DNA from: Clostridia bacterium
GTDB lineage: Bacteria; Bacillota; Clostridia; TANB77; UBA1234
DNA: 12,374 nucleotides
Assembly: GCA_900753135.1 (NCBI GenBank)
Contig: CAADXZ010000083.1
Span: forward strand, 1 to 12,374
Direction of reading: 5' to 3'
A program made the position numbers and the translations under genes. Of this stretch, positions 5,247 to 12,374 are shown piece by piece. The notes beneath the pieces were generated by a model that had not been told where the DNA came from, made no database searches, and saw nothing but the letters and a program-made list of their open reading frames with translations. Within the stretch, counting starts at the first letter, position 1. Every line of letters begins with the position of its first letter.

Positions 5247-6392
5247 TTATGAGATATTGTTTTGACTGGTTCTGTTTAAGAATACTATGTTTTTGTCTGT
5301 TGCAAATGTGTTGAAACCGTACAATATTACAACGTCGCTTATCTTGTTTTTTGATATGTAGTCTAATGTACTTGACTTATTATATCTTAAATCTATTAAA
5401 TGTACTTCTGAGTAGTTTTCTGAGATAAATGGTGCAATTGCGCTTGTGTAAGAATCTCGAATTATTAGTATTTTTGAATTATCTTTTACTTTTTCATTTT
5501 TTATAACTACTAATGGCTGATTTCCACATAGAAAGTACTGGTATTTGTCTTTCTTTTCAAGGTATTCAGGGTTGTATAGATTGATGTTTTGGGATTTTCC
5601 ATTTTCATATTTTGTTACCTGTTTATTTTCTTGCGGTATATAGGTTTGTATTGAATCTGGTTTTACCCAAAATGCTAGTGAATATGAGTAGTTTGAACCA
5701 TAAAAGTTTGTTGCTATTGTGTTTGCAATATAGTTTTTAATGTCTAGTTGTGTTTTGTTTGTATTTTCGAATACGCTGTTTGCAACGTAATAAGCACCAA
5801 GGCTTGTTAGGTGTATATCAGTATGATAGTATATATTTTCTTCTTTTTTGCTATCTAGTTTTTCTAATATTGGCAATGTAGTTGCTTTTACGTTTTTGTA
5901 TATGTTGTTTATTATGCTTTTTTCGTCTTCTGTTTGTGCAAATTTTGGTAATTTGCTATTTAATATACATGCACTTGTTGGGATTATTCCTAAATACACG
6001 TTTGCAGTTGTATTTTCTACGAATTTATTTATATAGTCTATGTTGTTTGAATTTTTTTTGCTGTCCACTTTTTCTACTCTTTTTATTAGATAGTCATCTC
6101 TGCAAAAAAATACATTATTATTTTCTTCTTTTCCTAACATTTTTTCTGATAGTGCTTTAGTGCATACAAAAATATTTCTTCCTGCTAAATGGTCTGTTAG
6201 GTACGTTTCTAGTTTGTTAAAGTATGTTCCGTCTAATATCGTTTTTAGAGTGATTCGTGGTTGTGTGCTTAAATATCTATTTTCGAGTTCTGAAAAGTCT
6301 TGTTGTGGAGATAGTAGGCTTGCTATTGGCAATGTGAAAATAAAAATGCAAAATATTATTGTTATAAAGTATGATGAGTGTTTTTTAGACAT
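5247..6392 (-). CDS. DHHW-family secreted protein (AlgX/DltD-like)
   Basis: A 381-aa protein with an uncleaved signal anchor (hydrophobic residues 9-27), placing the rest outside the membrane. It shows the landmarks of the clostridial DHHW family: ENRYLSTQP (37-45), a D-H pair in YLTDHLAGRN (64-73), YHTDIHLTSLGAYY (189-202), where the family's D-H-H-W has become D192-I-H194-L, and ILIIRDSYTSAIAPFISENYSEVHLIDLRY (308-337), which carries the likely nucleophile region D313-S314. Relatives act with MBOAT acyltransferases in O-acylation of cell-surface polymers; the acyl-transfer role here is inferred. GAGG precedes the ATG by seven bases. It follows the DUF4358 lipoprotein gene by 85 bases, with a strong terminator in between, so expression may depend on read-through or an unseen promoter. 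No MBOAT gene is nearby. Confidence 0.75.
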   Translation of the reverse strand: MSKKHSSYFITIIFCIFIFTLPIASLLSPQQDFSELENRYLSTQPRITLKTILDGTYFNKLETYLTDHLAGRNIFVCTKALSEKMLGKEENNNVFFCRDDYLIKRVEKVDSKKNSNNIDYINKFVENTTANVYLGIIPTSACILNSKLPKFAQTEDEKSIINNIYKNVKATTLPILEKLDSKKEENIYYHTDIHLTSLGAYYVANSVFENTNKTQLDIKNYIANTIATNFYGSNYSYSLAFWVKPDSIQTYIPQENKQVTKYENGKSQNINLYNPEYLEKKDKYQYFLCGNQPLVVIKNEKVKDNSKILIIRDSYTSAIAPFISENYSEVHLIDLRYNKSSTLDYISKNKISDVVILYGFNTFATDKNIVFLNRTSQNNIS

Positions 6393-6426
6393 TTTTTTAC
6401 CTCGTTTTATATAATAAATAAATTAA

Positions 6427-6465
6427 GAAAAAAGATGTACCAAGTTTATATAGATGGTACATCTT
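6427..6465 (-). terminator. Strong terminator after the lipoprotein gene
   Basis: A perfect 11-bp stem, AAGATGTACCA (6432-6442) with TGGTACATCTT (6455-6465), followed on the minus strand by a T run (plus-strand A6428-A6433). It lies 12 bases past the lipoprotein stop and before the DHHW gene. Confidence 0.85.
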
Positions 6466-6477
6466 AGGTTTTAATTT

Positions 6478-7029
6478 TTATTTTGCAAATACGTCTTCTG
6501 GTATTGTATATGCATCTGGCAAAGCTATCATTGCAACATAGTTTTCTTTTACTTGAACAACTGCATTTCTTTCCCATATTGTATTAACGCCTGGATCACA
6601 AGCTTCTTCTGTTTTTCCTTGTTCTATTCTTTTATTGAATATCTCTTTAACTTTTTCTACATCATTTGCATTTTCAACTTCAACTAATGCAATTTCTTGC
6701 GCAAAGCCTGTTACTGCTGGCATGTAGATTTCTTCTTGTTTTAAAGAGATGTCTGATAATCCAGGATAGAATGAGTTTATTGTTTCAGCGTCTGTTTCTG
6801 GAAAAAATACAAGTTCATCTCTTTTTTCTTCTGGTTGTGATGATATTATTGAGTTGTAAACATCTGCTAATTCTATGTCGCTTTTGTTATTTTCTTCTTG
6901 AATAACTGTTTGTTGCTGGTTTTCTTGGTTGTTGTTTAGTTCGTTATTGTTATTAGTATTTGTATTTGAACATGCAACAAGTGAAAATACGCAAGCTATT
7001 GATATTATACCTAAAATTATTTTTTTCAT
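6478..7029 (-). CDS. DUF4358-family lipoprotein
   Basis: A 183-aa lipoprotein: MKK, a hydrophobic stretch (4-16) and lipobox L-V-A-C with lipidated C20, then an Asn/Gln-rich linker (23-50) typical of surface-exposed tethering. The folded part (about 50-183) has the layout of DUF4358 proteins: a DVYNSI helix, a Y-P-G-L-S segment, MPAVTGFAQEIALVEVENANDVEKVKEIFNKRI, and an AVVQVKENYVAMIALPD strand pair. DUF4358 lipoproteins often lie beside DHHW and MBOAT genes in Clostridia, as here beside the DHHW gene, suggesting a shared role in surface polymer modification; the molecular function is unknown. AAAAGGAG precedes the ATG. A promoter lies at 7064-7092 and a terminator at 6427-6465, so the gene can form its own transcript. 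Confidence 0.75.
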   Translation of the reverse strand: MKKIILGIISIACVFSLVACSNTNTNNNNELNNNQENQQQTVIQEENNKSDIELADVYNSIISSQPEEKRDELVFFPETDAETINSFYPGLSDISLKQEEIYMPAVTGFAQEIALVEVENANDVEKVKEIFNKRIEQGKTEEACDPGVNTIWERNAVVQVKENYVAMIALPDAYTIPEDVFAK

Positions 7030-7063
7030 TTAAAACATCTCCTTTTGTTCTTATTCTTAAATT

Positions 7064-7092
7064 ATTATAAAGCAGCAAAATGTAAAATGCAA
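7064..7092 (-). promoter_or_regulatory. Promoter of the lipoprotein gene
   Basis: On the minus strand, TTGCAT (7092-7087), 17 bases, TATAAT (7069-7064). The leader to the ATG at 7029 is short and ends in AAAAGGAG. Confidence 0.65.
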
Positions 7093-7190
7093 TGTTGGTT
7101 TTGCAAAATATGTAACTGTTGTGAGACGTTTGTTTGAATTTTATGTGAAAATGTTTTTGTTCATTTTCATTTTTCTTTTTGAGCACACTT

Positions 7191-7274
7191 TTTACACATT
7201 TGCTTGTTATTTTATATTCTAGAAAGTTTTGGCAAACTTGATTATTTTATGATACCTATATGAGTTTGGTATCA
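7191..7274 (+). promoter_or_regulatory. Possible promoter and two small hairpins before the HlyD-like gene
   Basis: TTTACA (7191-7196), 18 bases, TATTCT (7215-7220) could serve as promoter. Just after it come AAGTTT-tggc-AAACTT (7224-7239) and TGATACC/GGTATCA (7250-7256/7268-7274), possible operators or leader hairpins. The rest of 7093-7190 shows nothing clear. Confidence 0.35.
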
Positions 7275-7299
7275 AAATTGAATTGTTGGAGGTTTCAAT

Positions 7300-8362
7300 A
7301 TGTTAATGAAAAATTCTTTTTTTTAGGCACAAAAAGTTGTTTGTAATACTAAGTGTTGTGCTAGTTTTAATTATTGTTGGTGTTTGTAGTATTTCAAGTT
7401 TTAATTCGCATAACACGACATTTGCTTCTACTAGAGAGCCATATATAGTAAAGAAAGGTAATATATCTAGTAGCATAATTGGTTCTGGAGTTATTAAGTC
7501 TTCAAGTACTAAAAAAGTTTCTTCAGAAGTTTCAGCTGATGTTTTGAAGGTTAATGTTGCTGTTGGCGATACAGTATCTAAAGATGATGTACTTTTTGAA
7601 TTAGATACTTCTAATATTAATACGCAGATACGTTCTAGTCAGAAAAACATATCTAATTCTTCAAAGAATGTTAATTCGTATAAAGAAGATATAAAAAATT
7701 TGAATGTATACGCAAGTACTTCTGGATATGTTTCAAATTTGAATTATAGTGTTGGGGATAGTGTTAATAAGAATTCCATCGCATTTAAACTTACAAATGA
7801 TGACTGCTATTATTTGAATTGTTCTTTTTATTATAATTCAAATGTCGATATAAAGGTTGGTGATAAAGCCACTGTTTTTATTGCTAGTTCACTTATTGAA
7901 TTTACTGGTGAGGTTACTTTTGCAAGTACATATAAAACTATTTCTAGCGAAGGTTTGCCACTTCAAAGTGTTGAGATAAAGATTCAAAATCCAGGTTATA
8001 CAATTGCTGGTCTTTCAGCTAGTGCAACGGTTCATACAGGAACGAAATCTATAAAGAGTATTGATTATACAACTATTAAAGAAGCTGATTCTGTTCAAGT
8101 TAAGTTTTTGTCTAGTGGAAATGTTGCTTCAATTAATGCTAAAAATGGTGATTTTGTTAATGCAGGTGATTTGATAATTTCTTTATCTAATGATGATTTG
8201 TATGAAGAACTTTCTAATGCACAATCTAATTTAAGTGATGCTTATGAGGATTTGAATAATGTTAAAGATAACTTGGATTTTTATACTATAACTGCTCCTA
8301 TAGATGGAGTTATAACTTCTGTTAACGTTCTTGAAGATGATTATGTGCGTGTTATACGATAG
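7300..8362 (+). pseudogene. HlyD/RND-type membrane-fusion protein, frameshifted and C-terminally truncated
   Basis: GGAGG at 7288-7292 serves ATG 7300 (or 7306), which reads M-L-M-K-N-S-F-F and then stops at TAG after a T8 tract (7317-7324). Dropping one T joins it to the long frame that continues RHKK and a membrane segment (VILSVVLVLIIVGV), giving a normal signal-anchor N-terminus; the long frame by itself has only a TTG at 7337 with no ribosome site. The body contains a first lipoyl-type domain (SSEVSADVLKVNVAVGDTVSKDDVLFEL), a beta-barrel-like part, and a second lipoyl half (VASINAKNGDFVNAGDLIISL) with a short coiled coil and APIDGVITSVNVLEDDYVRV, where it ends abruptly at VIR-stop; relatives continue about 100 residues. 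No inner-membrane transporter gene is adjacent. Likely a decaying adaptor subunit of an efflux or ABC export system; phase variation or slippage is the alternative. Confidence 0.65.
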
Positions 8363-8416
8363 TCTAGGCTACAATTTTTCACTTCATAGAAATTTTATTG
8401 AAATGTTGTATATGTA

Positions 8417-8445
8417 TTGACATAATTTTAAAAACGTACTATACT
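8417..8445 (+). promoter_or_regulatory. Consensus promoter of the glycosyltransferase gene
   Basis: TTGACA (8417-8422), exactly 17 bases, TATACT (8440-8445). Expected start near 8452, inside the palindromic operator. Confidence 0.75.
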
Positions 8446-8464
8446 GTACTAGTACACGTAGTAC
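8437..8464. promoter_or_regulatory. GTAC-rich palindromic operator
   Basis: The 12-bp perfect palindrome TGTACTAGTACA (8445-8456) abuts the -10 box and covers the expected start. It is flanked by GTACTA (8437-8442) and TAGTAC (8459-8464), a second, outer inverted repeat. The placement is that of a repressor site. GntR regulators of the YtrA group are known to bind GTACTA/TAGTAC-type repeats, so such a repressor is a reasonable guess; no regulator gene lies in the window. Confidence 0.6.
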
Positions 8465-8494
8465 AATATTTCTTGTTCTCAAGGAGTGAATTGA

Positions 8495-9733
8495 ATGAAA
8501 ACGTTGGAGGTTTTTGAAAGAGTTCAAAGTATCTTATCTTTTTTTCTAATGTTTTACTCTATATACCAAATTGTTATATGGATGTTTGTATACAGTAAGC
8601 CAGTAAAAAAGAAAAAAATAACTAAGAAAAAACATAGATTTATGGCTGTTATATCAGCAAGAAATGAAGAAAATGTTATAGCCAATTTAATAGATAGTTT
8701 AAATAAGCAAGTATATCCAAAAGATAAATTAGACATATATGTAATTGCAGACAATTGTACTGATAGTACAGCTGAAGTTGCAAAAAATGCTGGTGCTATA
8801 GTTTATGAAAGATTTAATGAATATAAACGTAGTAAAGGTTATGCTCTAGAATGGTTTTTTGATATTGTTTTAAGAGAATTTCCAGACAAGTATGATGCTT
8901 TTTGTATTTTTGATGCAGACAATATAGTTGCTCCAAACTTTATAAGTAAGATGAATGAAAAGCTATGTGAAGGTGAAACTGTGGTACAGGGATATCGAGA
9001 TATGAAAAATGCTGGTGATAACTGGGTTTCAGCTAACTATGCTATTTTCTATTGGACAATGGATAGATGTTATCATTATACAAGAGATAAACTTGGACTT
9101 TCACCACTTATTAATGGAACTGGATTTATGATTGCAATGTCTGTACTTAAAGAAGACGGTGGTTGGCACACAGAAACATTAACGGAAGATACTGAAATGT
9201 CAATGAATATGATTGCAAAGGGCAGAAAAATCGCATGGGCAAATGAAGCTGTGATTTATGATGAACAACCTACAGATTTTGTGGTAGCATGGAATCAAAG
9301 GTTAAGATGGGGAGTTGGAACAGCTCAATGCTTAAAAACTTGTTTGCCAAAGATGCTTAAATCTAAAAATTTATCGCCTCAACTTATTGACGGGATTATT
9401 TACTTAATGGGAATGCCAATTATATTAATTTCAGCGTTTGTTGGATGTGTTGACATTTTGAAAATATTATTACTTCCTGCAAGACAGGGACTAGTATTTT
9501 TACAAGAAAAATTACTTGTAAGTGCATTGTTTATAATACTTTCAATTTTTCATGCTATATGGGTTGTAAGATTAGAAAAGAAAGATATTAAAAAAGTTTG
9601 GAAAGGAATAGTAACATATCCAATATTTTTAGCAGTTAGTTTCTTTGTTAATTTTGCATCGTTCTTTAATATGAATTTACAATGGAAGCAAATAAAACAT
9701 GAAAGTAAGGCAACGATAGATGATATAAAATAA
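8495..9733 (+). CDS. Membrane glycosyltransferase, family GT2
   Basis: A 412-aa processive-type GT2 enzyme. One N-terminal membrane segment (about 11-33) is followed by a cytosolic catalytic domain with VISARNEENVI (52-62), IADNCTD (84-90), the metal-binding FDADN (D140, D142), the catalytic-base region TEDTE (230-234), and QRLRW (268-272), then three C-terminal membrane segments (about 298-322, 341-359, 372-394). This D, DxD, ED, QxxRW series matches cellulose/hyaluronan/poly-GlcNAc synthase-like enzymes. It likely makes or extends a surface polysaccharide or glycolipid from a nucleotide sugar; sugar specificity cannot be read. AAGGAG sits eight to nine bases before ATG. It is a single-gene unit: strong promoter 8417-8445 with operator, terminator at 9744-9778. 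Confidence 0.85.
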   Translation: MKTLEVFERVQSILSFFLMFYSIYQIVIWMFVYSKPVKKKKITKKKHRFMAVISARNEENVIANLIDSLNKQVYPKDKLDIYVIADNCTDSTAEVAKNAGAIVYERFNEYKRSKGYALEWFFDIVLREFPDKYDAFCIFDADNIVAPNFISKMNEKLCEGETVVQGYRDMKNAGDNWVSANYAIFYWTMDRCYHYTRDKLGLSPLINGTGFMIAMSVLKEDGGWHTETLTEDTEMSMNMIAKGRKIAWANEAVIYDEQPTDFVVAWNQRLRWGVGTAQCLKTCLPKMLKSKNLSPQLIDGIIYLMGMPIILISAFVGCVDILKILLLPARQGLVFLQEKLLVSALFIILSIFHAIWVVRLEKKDIKKVWKGIVTYPIFLAVSFFVNFASFFNMNLQWKQIKHESKATIDDIK

Positions 9734-9743
9734 GATATTATAA

Positions 9744-9778
9744 AAGGCAAGTGAAGAAGATAAAAACTCACTTGCCTT
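9744..9778. terminator. Bidirectional terminator between convergent genes
   Basis: AAGGCAAGTGA (9744-9754) and TCACTTGCCTT (9768-9778) form a perfect 11-bp stem. T-rich tracts follow on both strands (TTTTCTTATTTTT on plus; TTTTAT on minus). It lies between the glycosyltransferase (+) and alanine racemase (-) stops. Confidence 0.8.
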
Positions 9779-9793
9779 AAAATTTTCTTATTT

Positions 9794-10843
9794 TTAAATA
9801 TATTTTCTAGGTACTCTTTTAGAAATATCACATATCAATTCATAAGGAATTGTGCCAAGATAATTACTTAGATATTTTATATGTTCTCTATTTTTGTATA
9901 TATACACGCTGTCATGTATTTTTACATTTTCGTCTACTTTTATCATGAGCATATCCATGCATATATTTCCAACAATTTGATATTCTTTGTCGTTTATATA
10001 AACATAGGCACCAGTCAATTTTCTGTTTATACCATCAGCATAACCTATAGACACAGTTGCAATTAGTTCGTCTTTTTCGGCTTTGTATAAGGCATTGTAA
10101 CCAACAGTTTCCCCTTTTTTAATTTTTCTTGTTTCTATTACTTCGCTACAAAGAGATATTGTATCTTTTAATTCTAAATTTTTATTTGTAAAGCCATACA
10201 TTATAATTCCAAGTCTGCATCCATTGCAAAAATCTATTTTAGGATAGTCTAACAAAGTGTCGCTTTGTGCTATATGTACCATTTCTATTTTTGATAAATT
10301 TATATCTGATGTAATATGCTTAAATTTATCAATTTGTGCCATTGTATCACTTTCATTATTTGCGTTGTAAATATGTGTAAAAATACCTTGAAGATGTAAG
10401 TTAGAGTTAGTAATAGTGCTATACATTAAATTGAATTCATCTTTATCTTTAACGCCTAGTCTGTTCATTCCTGTATCTACTTTTATATGAACATTAATAT
10501 TGTGATTTTTGATTTCATTAACGTATTTTAAGTTAGTTACTGTTACATCAATATTATTTTCTTCACATACATTTATATATTTTGAATCTATTATGCCAAG
10601 GCAAAGTATTGGAATATCAAAATCTTTTCTTATTACTAAAGCTTCATCCAGAGATGAAACAGCAAGATAATTGCACCCACCATCTATAATTGCCTTTACA
10701 ACTTCGTTACTGTTATGTCCATAGCAGTCAGCCTTTACCACACCAATATAATATTTATAATTCTTAAAATCTTTTATTATAGTTTGAATGTTATATTTAA
10801 TATTTTCTAAGTTGATTTCGGCAAATGTATTTCTATAAGTCAT
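9794..10843 (-). CDS. alr: Alanine racemase (PLP-dependent)
   Basis: A 349-aa enzyme that interconverts L- and D-alanine in the cytoplasm, supplying D-Ala for peptidoglycan and teichoic acids. Seen directly: the PLP-binding lysine K37 in VVKADCYGH, HIKVDTGMNRLG with R128, RLGIIMYG with R210, the second catalytic base Y268 in SIGYADG, NICMDMLMIKV, and the closing GTIPYELICDISKRVPRKY. At 349 aa it is a little shorter than typical enzymes (about 370-390). The start at 10843 is chosen because AAGGAAG precedes this ATG; an upstream ATG at 10891 would add 16 residues but has no ribosome site and the family normally begins near (Y/R)-x-T-x-A-E-I-N-L. It converges on the glycosyltransferase and diverges from the HtrA gene. 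It may be the housekeeping or a second copy; that cannot be told from here. Confidence 0.93.
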   Translation of the reverse strand: MTYRNTFAEINLENIKYNIQTIIKDFKNYKYYIGVVKADCYGHNSNEVVKAIIDGGCNYLAVSSLDEALVIRKDFDIPILCLGIIDSKYINVCEENNIDVTVTNLKYVNEIKNHNINVHIKVDTGMNRLGVKDKDEFNLMYSTITNSNLHLQGIFTHIYNANNESDTMAQIDKFKHITSDINLSKIEMVHIAQSDTLLDYPKIDFCNGCRLGIIMYGFTNKNLELKDTISLCSEVIETRKIKKGETVGYNALYKAEKDELIATVSIGYADGINRKLTGAYVYINDKEYQIVGNICMDMLMIKVDENVKIHDSVYIYKNREHIKYLSNYLGTIPYELICDISKRVPRKYI

Positions 10844-10873
10844 ATAATTCACTTCCTTAAATAATTTATTAAG

Positions 10874-10978
10874 ATTATATTCTTTTTGCATAGTAAAAAA
10901 GCATTTGGCTTAAGATGTTACGTTTTAATCTCTTGTTGTCAACACATATACATTATTACTTTATTACTTTGATGTCAA
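10874..10978 (-). promoter_or_regulatory. Possible promoters of alr
   Basis: On the minus strand, TTGACA (10978-10973), 17 bases, TAATGT (10955-10950) is one candidate. A perfect TATAAT (10879-10874) closer to the gene lacks a good -35. A second TTGACA on the minus strand lies at 10942-10937 without a -10 at normal distance. I could not find a convincing plus-strand promoter for the HtrA gene in the 10844-11049 interval. Confidence 0.35.
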
Positions 10979-11049
10979 TATATACACAAAATCACAATAA
11001 TTTTTGTATATTTTTATATTGCTTGGTAATAATTTCTTTGGAGGTGTTG

Positions 11050-12189
11050 ATGTTGTATATTTATTCGCATAATGATAATAAAAATAAGAATGGCGTAAAG
11101 TTATTTTTTACAGTTTTATTGACAGTGTTTTTTACTGTAATAATAATAGAGAATATAATAATTTTGATGGGAAACGAAAGAAAAAGTTATGTTGGTGAAA
11201 GACTTGCAAGTAGCAGAGAATACAACAATAATCAAACGACAATAGCATCAAGTGGACGAGAGTTATCTTTAATAATAGAGAATGTTAAAAATTCAACTGT
11301 TGGAATAAGTTTGCTAAAACCAGATGGTGAAAATATGCTTGACGTGAATGTGGCTGAAAAGTGGGGAACTGGCACTGGAATAATTGTTACAAGAAATGGA
11401 TATATATTAACTAATCAACATCTTGCACAGAATGTTGGAGCTAAATTAGTCGTTACCTTAAACGATGGAAAAGTGACTCAGGGAAAGGTTGTTTGGAACG
11501 AACCAAGCATAGATTTGGCCATTGTAAAAATAGATGAAAAGAATTTGAAGGCAGCAACATTAGGAAACTCTTCAAATGTGTATGTGGGTGATGATGTCAT
11601 TGCTATTGGAAATCCACTTGGTGTTGAATTTCAAGGAACCACAACAAAAGGAATAATAAGTGGAACAAATAGAGCTTTTACTTTTAAAGAAAACAACGAA
11701 GAAATTTTTATGTCTGGACTAATACAAACAGATGCAAGCATAAATCCAGGAAACAGTGGAGGACCTCTTATAAATACAGAAGGAGAAGTGATAGGAGTAA
11801 ACACTGTCAAACTTTCTGAAGCAGAGGGAATAGGATTTGCTATGCCAATTAACATTGTGAAACCAATTATAGAGAAACTTGAAAAAAATGAAACTTTTGA
11901 AGAGGCTTATCTTGGTGTGTATGCACTTGATAAAGAAATGATTCCATATATGGACTCTAAGGTGGAATTTGATAGTGGTATTTATTTAACTAAAGTTGAT
12001 AAATATGGTCCGTGTGGAAAAGCTGGATTAAAGGTTGGAGATATAATTGCTTCCATAGACAACATAGAGGTTGATAAAATGATTGAACTCAGAGAATATA
12101 TATATTCAAAATCTCCTGGCGAAACAGTAACATTAAAAGTTATTGATGGTAAAGAAAAAGAAGTGAAAGTTGTTTTAGGAAGAAGATAA
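11050..12189 (+). CDS. HtrA/DegP-type membrane-anchored serine protease with PDZ domain
   Basis: A 379-aa protein: a short cytoplasmic N-terminus, one membrane segment (about 16-40), an S1C trypsin-like domain (about 75-265) and one C-terminal PDZ domain (about 290-375). The catalytic triad is complete: H124 in LTNQHLA, D155 in SIDLAIVKI, S236 in NPGNSGGPL, with GIGFAMPIN after it. It should degrade misfolded or damaged proteins on the outer face of the membrane, as in Bacillus HtrA/YkdA-type proteases. The start at 11050 is chosen because GGAGG (11040-11044) lies five bases upstream and gives a normal anchor; the frame extends back to an ATG at 10915 without a ribosome site and overlapping the alr promoter region. 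No neighbouring two-component genes are visible. A strong terminator follows at 12248-12286. Confidence 0.92.
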   Translation: MLYIYSHNDNKNKNGVKLFFTVLLTVFFTVIIIENIIILMGNERKSYVGERLASSREYNNNQTTIASSGRELSLIIENVKNSTVGISLLKPDGENMLDVNVAEKWGTGTGIIVTRNGYILTNQHLAQNVGAKLVVTLNDGKVTQGKVVWNEPSIDLAIVKIDEKNLKAATLGNSSNVYVGDDVIAIGNPLGVEFQGTTTKGIISGTNRAFTFKENNEEIFMSGLIQTDASINPGNSGGPLINTEGEVIGVNTVKLSEAEGIGFAMPINIVKPIIEKLEKNETFEEAYLGVYALDKEMIPYMDSKVEFDSGIYLTKVDKYGPCGKAGLKVGDIIASIDNIEVDKMIELREYIYSKSPGETVTLKVIDGKEKEVKVVLGRR

Positions 12190-12247
12190 GATTTGTGCTC
12201 ATGAAAAAACAAATTAAGTGTGAATAGATTGGTTAGTAAAAAGATAA

Positions 12248-12286
12248 AAAAGACTACAGAAAACCTTGAATTTTCTGTAGTCTTTT
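12248..12286 (+). terminator. Strong terminator of the HtrA gene
   Basis: AAAAGACTACAGAAAA (12248-12263) is exactly complementary to TTTTCTGTAGTCTTTT (12271-12286), a 16-bp stem with a 7-base loop ending in a T run. It is symmetrical and may act on both strands. Confidence 0.9.
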
Positions 12287-12287
12287 C

Positions 12288-12367
12288 ATGCAATAGGAAA
12301 GTAACAAATTTGCAACTTTTTATGTATTGATTTTCTTTCTTATTGCATAAAAAACTTTAATTTATGC
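12288..12367. promoter_or_regulatory. Overlapping alternative hairpins at the window edge
   Basis: Stem A: 12288-12301 pairs with 12335-12348 over 14 bases (one G-U). Stem B: GCATAAA (12345-12351) pairs with TTTATGC (12361-12367). They share bases 12345-12348, so both cannot form at once. This could be a regulatory leader for a gene beyond the window, or chance in AT-rich DNA. Confidence 0.3.
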
Positions 12368-12374
12368 GAGAGAT

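Noticed and set aside
5848..6414. Plus-strand frames of 62-92 codons inside the DHHW gene
   Set aside because: Hydrophobic Leu/Phe-rich reading of the antisense strand of a well-supported gene; no ribosome sites.
6953..7186. 77-codon minus-strand frame overlapping the lipoprotein start
   Set aside because: It overlaps the lipoprotein gene's promoter and N-terminus in another frame and has no ribosome site.
8342..8420. Continuation of the HlyD frame in another phase after 8362
   Set aside because: The alternative frame gives a short peptide that does not resemble the missing HlyD C-terminal domain, so a simple frameshift does not explain the truncation.
10844..10891. Upstream ATG (10891) as alanine racemase start
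   Set aside because: No ribosome site; the downstream ATG at 10843 has AAGGAAG and matches the family's usual N-terminus.
10915..11049. 45-residue N-terminal extension of the HtrA protein
   Set aside because: No ribosome site at 10915, while GGAGG sits properly before the ATG at 11050.

Overview
The window is very AT-rich DNA with short Shine-Dalgarno leaders (AAGGAGG types), consensus TTGNNN/TATAAT promoters and hairpin-plus-T-run terminators. Together with the gene content (DHHW-family protein, DUF4358 lipoprotein, HtrA, DIP1984-like protein) this points to a low-GC Bacillota, most likely an uncultivated or gut-type Clostridia. No rRNA, tRNA, CRISPR array or intact transposase gene was seen.

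Region 1 (1-2417, + strand) is a compact accessory cluster: a protein with a C-terminal HEPN-type RxxxxH motif, an ASCH (PUA-like) protein, and an unusual fusion of a nucleotidyltransferase-like domain to a GNAT acetyltransferase. Region 2 (2418-2895) has no gene but holds a candidate four-way-junction RNA and several other hairpins. Region 3 (2896-4387) has a DIP1984/septicolysin-like coiled-coil gene on the minus strand, behind a long structured leader with a possible short leader ORF and a terminator-like hairpin. It is divergent from an RdgB/HAM1-type nucleotide pyrophosphatase on the plus strand.

Region 4 (4388-5246) is a gene-poor block rich in inverted repeats. It includes a consensus promoter whose predicted start sits on a terminator hairpin, which would give a tiny RNA, and a small higher-GC gene with its own promoter; it may be mobile or acquired DNA. 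Region 5 (5247-7092, minus strand) carries a DUF4358 lipoprotein and a DHHW (AlgX/DltD-like) secreted protein, a pair associated with cell-surface O-acylation, but no MBOAT acyltransferase is present in the window.

Region 6 (7191-8362) is an HlyD/RND-type membrane-fusion protein gene that looks broken: its start codon and body are separated by a +1 shift at a T8 tract, and its C-terminal domain is missing. Region 7 (8417-9733) is a membrane GT2 glycosyltransferase behind a strong promoter overlapped by a GTAC-rich palindromic operator. It converges on an alanine racemase gene (minus strand) with a shared bidirectional terminator. Region 8 (11050-12286) is a membrane-anchored HtrA-type serine protease with PDZ domain and a strong terminator, followed by overlapping, mutually exclusive hairpins at the window edge.

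All family names rest on reading motifs by eye; no database search was run.
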